DNA from: Parcubacteria group bacterium CG11_big_fil_rev_8_21_14_0_20_41_14 | GTDB lineage: Bacteria; Patescibacteriota; Patescibacteriia; UBA2169 | Reading direction: 5' to 3' | NCBI GenBank assembly: GCA_002787075.1 | Contig: PCVT01000106.1 | Coordinates: forward strand, 1 to 9,801 | Length of the DNA: 9,801 nucleotides | Part shown: piece by piece, positions 6,110-9,801 of the stretch | Layout: each line of letters opens with the position of its first letter | How positions within the stretch are numbered: position 1 is the first letter of the stretch | The notes under the pieces: model-generated | Database searches by the model: none | What the model was told of the DNA's origin: nothing | What the model saw: the letters and a program-made list of their open reading frames with translations, nothing else | Position numbers and translations under genes: made by a program

Positions 6110-6148
6110 AAAAAAAACAGCCCAACGCGTTGTTGTTCGCGCTGAGCT
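6110..6148 (-). terminator. Intrinsic terminator after the ligase gene
   Basis: On the minus strand AGCTCAGCGCG (6148-6138) pairs with CGCGTTGGGCT (6129-6119) over 11 positions, two of them G-U. The loop is 8 nt, followed by G and eight T (6117-6110). It splits the polysaccharide cluster into an upstream unit (GT4-GT2-GT2-ligase) and a downstream unit (GT2-GT2-DUF4012). Confidence 0.8.
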
Positions 6149-6170
6149 TATTTATATTATTTTTGCCAAC

Positions 6171-7769
6171 CTACAAATACGGACTCCGTTTAAAATACTT
6201 CCGTTCTACCAAACTAATGCACACAATTACAATCCCTATACCCAAAGGATGGTTCAGATACGGGCTTACGCCGTGCGCCAGAGCTACCGCGATCAAACCA
6301 ACGCACAATCCAGCTAAAGCGTATTTTTTGATTTTGCCGGAAGGGATGCGCTTGATGCTATCATATCCAATTCTGCAAATTCTATAGAGCAAATACAAAT
6401 ATGCCAATACGCCAATAAGGCCAAGCTTAAGCCAAATTTCCAGCCACCCAAGTTCAAACGAAGTTGTAGAATATTTTCCATCAGGATATTTTTCCAGTAC
6501 GCGCGGATCTTGGGATGTATAGGTCACGCTAGTTCCGAATCCAGAGCCAACCACAGGATGCTTGGCAATAGCGCCAAGCAAAGGAATCATCTGCGCATAT
6601 CTGGATGACACCGCTGCCTCGCCTGTGAATTTGCTCGCTCGCTGGCGGAGCAAATCAGCGCTTGTAGCGCCTTTGCCAATCGGGAACGACGCAACTCCTA
6701 GAGTCAATCCTATGCTTGCTAATATCATAAGGCATGAAAAACCAACAAACACGAAAAACTTATTAACTCGTCTTTTGCGCAATCGCCGGACAAAATAGAT
6801 AGAAAACAATAATACAAACGCGATTATTCCAGCAAGCCAAAAGCTTCTTGAAAAACTCATAATAATGGCGGACAATGGCAAAATAAGTAAAGACAAAATC
6901 ACTCCCACACGGATCAGAGTTGTGTTTCTTGACATGCGCGCATCACGGTATTCAACCGGATTTATTTTTTCTTCTTCGTCTTCTGCTGAATGATTATACA
7001 CGCTTGATTTATAAATAAACGGTATAATATTTTTTAGGGATATTGCCAAATATAAAAACAGTAAAAATAAAATCCAAATATGGGACTGCATGAACACGCG
7101 GGAGAGCAGAACGTTCGGATCTATATTTGTGATTTCAGCGAGCCGGGTCGCGCGCAACCAAGAATACAAAGTGTCCTGCAGATTAAAAAATTCATGACTG
7201 AAGATATAGAACAACGCGATTGTTTTTAGTGAAAGAAATATAACTGCCGCGGAAAAGACATAATGGAGCCGTTCAACCACTCTTCTTGACCGCAACACTC
7301 CATACACTGGAAATATCAAAGCAAAATAAAAATAATTATTTACGTCCGAAAATATCGCTCCAAGCGAATTTCCACGGATTAATCCGAACACAATTGCCCA
7401 GATAATAGTTATCCACAGCAAGAAAACCGGATATTTAAGTTTTGATCGCAAGAAAGATATTTCCCGATTTGATAGCGCTTGCGCTAACCAAACCAGCATA
7501 ACAATTATCCAAATTGCCATTCGGATTGATATGTTTGATCCATCTGGCTCAAGCACAAACATCTTGCCTAATGACCCCACAATCAATTCCGCGATCCCTA
7601 TAAACACGCCCCATTCCAAGCGATACACTGTGATAATAATAATCGCGATTGCCACTAAACCAAAAATCCAAGGGCTTGTGCCTGGATTTGCATAGGCGAT
7701 AAATGATAACACTTCTGATGCTAGAATTGCCAACAACGCGCTAATAAATATTTTTTGATTGCTTCCCAT
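6171..7769 (-). CDS. O-antigen ligase/polymerase-like membrane protein (Wzy_C family)
   Basis: This 532-residue polytopic membrane protein of the O-antigen ligase/Wzy superfamily would join or polymerise lipid-linked glycan on the outer face of the membrane. About ten to twelve hydrophobic helices are visible. A large loop between helices (about 362-440) carries R375, R377, R390 and the family-typical HPVVGSGFG (404-412). The SFSRSFWLAG motif (305-314) matches the conserved SRS/G-W/A-helix of Wzy_C. An acidic cytoplasmic linker lies at 259-280. I start at the ATG 7769 because the frame upstream, open to 7985, only shadows the preceding GT2. There is no good Shine-Dalgarno. Ligase and polymerase cannot be told apart from sequence alone. 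Confidence 0.88.
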   Translation of the reverse strand: MGSNQKIFISALLAILASEVLSFIAYANPGTSPWIFGLVAIAIIIITVYRLEWGVFIGIAELIVGSLGKMFVLEPDGSNISIRMAIWIIVMLVWLAQALSNREISFLRSKLKYPVFLLWITIIWAIVFGLIRGNSLGAIFSDVNNYFYFALIFPVYGVLRSRRVVERLHYVFSAAVIFLSLKTIALFYIFSHEFFNLQDTLYSWLRATRLAEITNIDPNVLLSRVFMQSHIWILFLLFLYLAISLKNIIPFIYKSSVYNHSAEDEEEKINPVEYRDARMSRNTTLIRVGVILSLLILPLSAIIMSFSRSFWLAGIIAFVLLFSIYFVRRLRKRRVNKFFVFVGFSCLMILASIGLTLGVASFPIGKGATSADLLRQRASKFTGEAAVSSRYAQMIPLLGAIAKHPVVGSGFGTSVTYTSQDPRVLEKYPDGKYSTTSFELGWLEIWLKLGLIGVLAYLYLLYRICRIGYDSIKRIPSGKIKKYALAGLCVGLIAVALAHGVSPYLNHPLGIGIVIVCISLVERKYFKRSPYL

Positions 7770-7834
7770 GCTGTTATGATACACATCTGAGAAATTTAGG
7801 CAAATTGTTAATTTTGCCGCAAAAAATCTGCTAA

Positions 7835-8677
7835 CTATTTCATAAAATAGAGCAAAGCGCTTTTGAAAAACCATTTTTGCTTGCGCCAAGTATCTGCTTT
7901 GACGAATGATTGGCCTCCATGATGAATAATTCGCGCGCCAGGATAATATGCGACATTCCATCCTGCCTGTTTTGCTCTCCGACAAAAGTCAACTTCTTCA
8001 AACCAAATAAAAAATTTTTCATCCAAAAGGCCTATCTGATCAAATACTTTTCTGCGCACCAAAAAGAACGCGCCCATGACTTGATCAACTTCATAAAGTC
8101 CCCTCTCCCTGAAAGGGAGAGGGTTAGAGTGAGGGTTGGATTCCATATAATCAAAATCTTTCGCAAGATATTTATTTAATAAAGACGGGAACAATTTGTG
8201 TAGTTTTAAAAGTATCACTATAATATCCCGCACGCGCGGAAAAGCGCGAACTGATGGCTGGATTGTTTTATCTGAATTTAATAACTGACATCCAAGCACT
8301 CCGATTGTTTTGTCTGACCCCATTTTAGCGACGCATGCGGACAGCGCGTCTTCAATAAATTCCGTGTCAGGATTCAAAAGCAAAACATACTCCCCTTTTG
8401 CTTGCGCGATTCCCTGATTGTTTGCTTTGGCGAAACCAAAATTTTCGCGGTTAATCGTCATCCTGAGCGAACCATGAACCCTAGGTATTCCGAGTGGTTC
8501 ATGGGAAGCGAAGGATCTCGTCATTTCACGCAACATTTGATCAGTGCCATCCGCGGACGCGTTATCAACCACTATCACCTCAAACGCAAAATCCGGCGCA
8601 AACCTAAAAATCGACTCAAGAGATTTCTTAAGCAGATTCTTTGATTTCCAGCTTACGATAATAATTGATAACTTCAT
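7835..8677 (-). CDS. GT2 family glycosyltransferase with two palindromic inserts
   Basis: This 280-residue GT-A enzyme of the WbbL/rhamnosyltransferase-like group is predicted to be cytoplasmic. Motifs: SIIIVSWKSKNLL (4-16), EVIVVDNASADGT (33-45), NRENFGFAKANN (76-87), LLNPDTEF (100-107), VDQVMGAFFLVRR (197-209) and WFEEVDFCRR (225-234). Residues about 53-74 and 180-193 (containing NPHSNPLPFRERG) are foreign to the family and come from two GC-rich palindromic DNA elements; the frame is intact. Its ATG overlaps the upstream TGA in the sequence ATGA (8674-8677), the classic coupled junction. The ligase gene follows after a 65-nt gap. Sugar specificity is not readable. Confidence 0.93.
   Translation of the reverse strand: MKLSIIIVSWKSKNLLKKSLESIFRFAPDFAFEVIVVDNASADGTDQMLREMTRSFASHEPLGIPRVHGSLRMTINRENFGFAKANNQGIAQAKGEYVLLLNPDTEFIEDALSACVAKMGSDKTIGVLGCQLLNSDKTIQPSVRAFPRVRDIIVILLKLHKLFPSLLNKYLAKDFDYMESNPHSNPLPFRERGLYEVDQVMGAFFLVRRKVFDQIGLLDEKFFIWFEEVDFCRRAKQAGWNVAYYPGARIIHHGGQSFVKADTWRKQKWFFKSALLYFMK
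8098..8140. repeat. Palindromic insert in GT2 gene (residues ~180-193)
   Basis: CCCTCTCCCT (8101-8110), GAA, AGGGAGAGGG (8114-8123) is a perfect 10-bp inverted repeat, followed by TTAGAGTGAGGG. The gene strand reads NPHSNPLPFRERG. The DNA matches a dispersed repeat I remember from many proteobacterial and environmental genomes. It lies just before the acceptor-side DQVMGAFF motif. Confidence 0.8.
8445..8521. repeat. Palindromic insert in GT2 gene (residues ~53-74)
   Basis: Nested arms are ATCCT (8460-8464) with AGGAT (8512-8516), and CCATGAACC (8472-8480) with GGTTCATGG (8496-8504). The 15-nt loop contains CTAGG and, on the minus strand, CTCGGAATAC (8494-8485). The outer ends are identical to those at 5850-5943, but the inner stem is different. 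Confidence 0.8.
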
Positions 8678-9453
8678 AAATTATGTTTCTGTTTTATTAT
8701 TCTTACCGCGTCTTTATATTTCGCGTCAAATCCAGAAAAAAATGACGGCAGCCATTTGCTGATTGTACCTCCTGATTTTACTGTAAATAATATTTCATTA
8801 ATCCACTTGCCTTCATATCCGTTCAACAGCATAGTAAGCCACAAATCCCAATCCTGCAACCTTTTAAGACTAGGATCAAATCCTGGGAAATGCTCTCGCC
8901 GAATTAATGATGTAGTGTGGATGTAGGGCATTTGCTTTAGGCGATTCGCGCTGAACTCCCAAAGCTTGAATTTTTTCCATCCGAATTTGAATGATGAATA
9001 CGCGTATGACGCGTTTGGATTTTCATCTAAAACACGATTCATCTTCTCAAGCATATCTTCGCGCATAACAACATCCGCGTCACAGAAAATGACATATTCT
9101 CCTGTTGATTCTTTGAATCCACGATTGCGCGCGCTTGGCGCGCCTTGATTTTCCTGATGAATCACACGGCCGCGCACTAAACGGTCGGCGACCCCTATTA
9201 AGGGTCGCCGACCGTTTCGTGGGCCATTTAGCAATTCGTCATCCAATTCTGAAGAAGTAATATCAGTTGAGCCGTCATTTACGACAATCACTTCAACTCC
9301 GCATTCTTTCCCCTCCTTTACTAAGAGCCTGTCCCGAGTATTCCGAGGGAAGGGGGTAAGGGGGTGGTTCTGATTTTTTATAGATTCCAAACATTCCAAC
9401 AATTTTTTATGCTGGTTATATAAAGGAATTATTATTGAAATTTTTATTGGCAT
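8674..9453 (-). CDS. GT2 family glycosyltransferase (WcaA/EpsJ-like) with two palindromic inserts
   Basis: This 259-residue GT-A enzyme belongs to a different GT2 subgroup from the other three. Motifs: ISIIIPLYNQ (5-14), VEVIVVNDGSTD (53-64), QENQGAPSARNRG (100-112), the DxD motif FCDADVVM (123-130), and RLQDWDLWLTML (198-209), equivalent to the catalytic-base region ED-D/WE of the group. Residues about 30-52 and 78-94 do not occur in relatives and are encoded by palindromic insertions. With both removed the protein would be about 220 residues, short for the group, with the C-terminus ending soon after the catalytic region. It begins inside the stop of the GT4 gene (10-nt overlap, 9444-9453) and ends at the ATGA junction with the next GT2. 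Confidence 0.92.
   Translation of the reverse strand: MPIKISIIIPLYNQHKKLLECLESIKNQNHPLTPFPRNTRDRLLVKEGKECGVEVIVVNDGSTDITSSELDDELLNGPRNGRRPLIGVADRLVRGRVIHQENQGAPSARNRGFKESTGEYVIFCDADVVMREDMLEKMNRVLDENPNASYAYSSFKFGWKKFKLWEFSANRLKQMPYIHTTSLIRREHFPGFDPSLKRLQDWDLWLTMLLNGYEGKWINEILFTVKSGGTISKWLPSFFSGFDAKYKDAVRIIKQKHNL
9175..9221. repeat. Long near-perfect palindrome in GT2 gene (residues ~78-94)
   Basis: CACTAAACGGTCGGCGACCC (9175-9194) pairs with 9202-9221 over 20 bp with a single mismatch (9178/9218), around the loop CTATTAA. The innermost 16 bp are perfect. It is the most stable inverted repeat in the window and is coding on the minus strand (GRRPLIGVADRL). It falls in the loop before the QENQGA motif. 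Confidence 0.85.
9305..9366. repeat. Nested palindromic insert in GT2 gene (residues ~30-52)
   Basis: Outer C/G-rich arms (about 9308-9318 and 9347-9364, imperfect) are typical of a dispersed repeat reading PLTPFP...LVKEG on the gene strand. Its centre is interrupted by a 27-nt module at 9324-9350. That module matches 5867-5893 at 25 of 27 positions in inverted orientation. I read this as one repeat inside another. Confidence 0.7.
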
Positions 9454-9801
9454 TTTATCTGCTTAATAACAGCATTTGCAATTTCATTGATATCATCCGG
9501 CTCAATCAAAACCCCATTATCACTAATTGCTTCTGGCACGCCACCAGTGCGCGATCCGATGACTGGCTTTCCAAACGCTTGCGCTTCTTTATAAACAATT
9601 CCATATCCTTCAAAATCATCTGGATCATTCTTTGGGGTTAGTATAAAACAATCGCAGGCGCTTAGCCAGCTGTATTTTTCTTCATCCGAAATTGCGCCAA
9701 CGAATATAATGTTCGGATTATTCTTCGCAATCGCACGCAGATGAGACGCTTCTTCCCCATTCCCTATCACAACATATGTTAAATCCGGAATTTCCTTCCA
9801 C
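9444..9801 (-). CDS. GT4 family glycosyltransferase, C-terminal part (5' end outside window)
   Basis: The last 119 codons of a GT-B-fold retaining glycosyltransferase are visible; the frame stays open to the window edge, so the N-terminal domain lies beyond 9801. The nucleotide-sugar-binding domain shows TYVVIGNGEE, then NIIFVGAISDEE, the CDCFILTP strand, and the signature EGYGIVYKEAQAFGKPVIG. This includes the E-x7-E pair, followed by GGVPEAI and the closing NGVLIEPDD. These are standard for GT4 enzymes such as mannosyl- or galactosyltransferases of surface glycans. It is the first visible gene of the cluster and overlaps the next GT2 by 10 nt (ATGCCAATAA), implying coupling. The donor is unknown. 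Confidence 0.93.
   Translation of the reverse strand, partial: WKEIPDLTYVVIGNGEEASHLRAIAKNNPNIIFVGAISDEEKYSWLSACDCFILTPKNDPDDFEGYGIVYKEAQAFGKPVIGSRTGGVPEAISDNGVLIEPDDINEIANAVIKQIKCQ

Noticed and set aside
6630..6660. Hairpin ATTTGCTC/GAGCAAAT in the ligase gene as a seventh insert
   Set aside because: It encodes DLLRQRASKF, consistent with the expected arginine-rich loop before the SSRY/HPVVG region, and is not GC-rich or repeated elsewhere in the window.
7770..7985. 72-codon N-terminal extension of the ligase ORF
   Set aside because: Mostly overlaps the GT2 coding end; the typical membrane-protein start is at the ATG at 7769.
1..9801. CRISPR array or complete insertion sequence
   Set aside because: No regularly spaced direct repeats and no transposase, integrase or Cas-like ORF in any frame.

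Overview
The window reads as a chromosomal piece of a small-genome, AT-leaning bacterium. I favour the Patescibacteria/CPR (Parcubacteria-like). The reasons are a DUF4012 membrane protein next to a dense glycosyltransferase cluster, a solitary mreB, weak or absent Shine-Dalgarno sequences, short overlapping genes, and many dispersed palindromic repeats. UGA is used as a stop (the ATGA junction at 8674-8677), so the code looks standard. Lineage is an inference from gene content only.

Layout. (1) 1-828 is mostly non-coding. It holds a short minus-strand gene (97-324) behind a 200-nt leader that has a consensus promoter, a 20-codon leader ORF, and three helices that exclude one another, one of them an intrinsic terminator. 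This is the classic layout of a transcription attenuator. A doubtful plus-strand micro-ORF (588-704) and two hairpin terminators follow. (2) 829-1836 is mreB, with its own promoter at 1919-1947 and a terminator upstream that insulates it. (3) 2113-2445 is a small plus-strand coiled-coil protein with a strong promoter 10 nt before its ATG, so its mRNA is nearly leaderless. A 6-bp dyad overlaps the -10. (4) 2447-9801 is one long minus-strand envelope polysaccharide cluster. In transcription order it runs: GT4 glycosyltransferase (partial), GT2, GT2, O-antigen ligase/polymerase-like membrane protein, terminator, GT2, GT2, DUF4012 protein. The cytoplasmic GTs probably build a surface glycan. The polytopic ligase/polymerase would join or polymerise it outside the membrane. 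The DUF4012 protein is a membrane-anchored extracytoplasmic partner of unknown function. No flippase or priming transferase is in view.

The most striking observation is that three of the four GT2 genes carry two short GC-rich palindromic insertions each, six in all, inside the coding sequence, and every one leaves the reading frame open. Three lie at the same structural site, between the VDNAS/VNDGS motif and the N-x-G motif of the GT-A fold. The same DNA modules are read in different frames or orientations in different genes, and one element seems to be nested inside another. This resembles the Rickettsia palindromic elements in behaviour. The DNA families look like dispersed repeats I remember from many environmental bacterial genomes. 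The second candidate system is the attenuator-like leader of the 75-aa gene.
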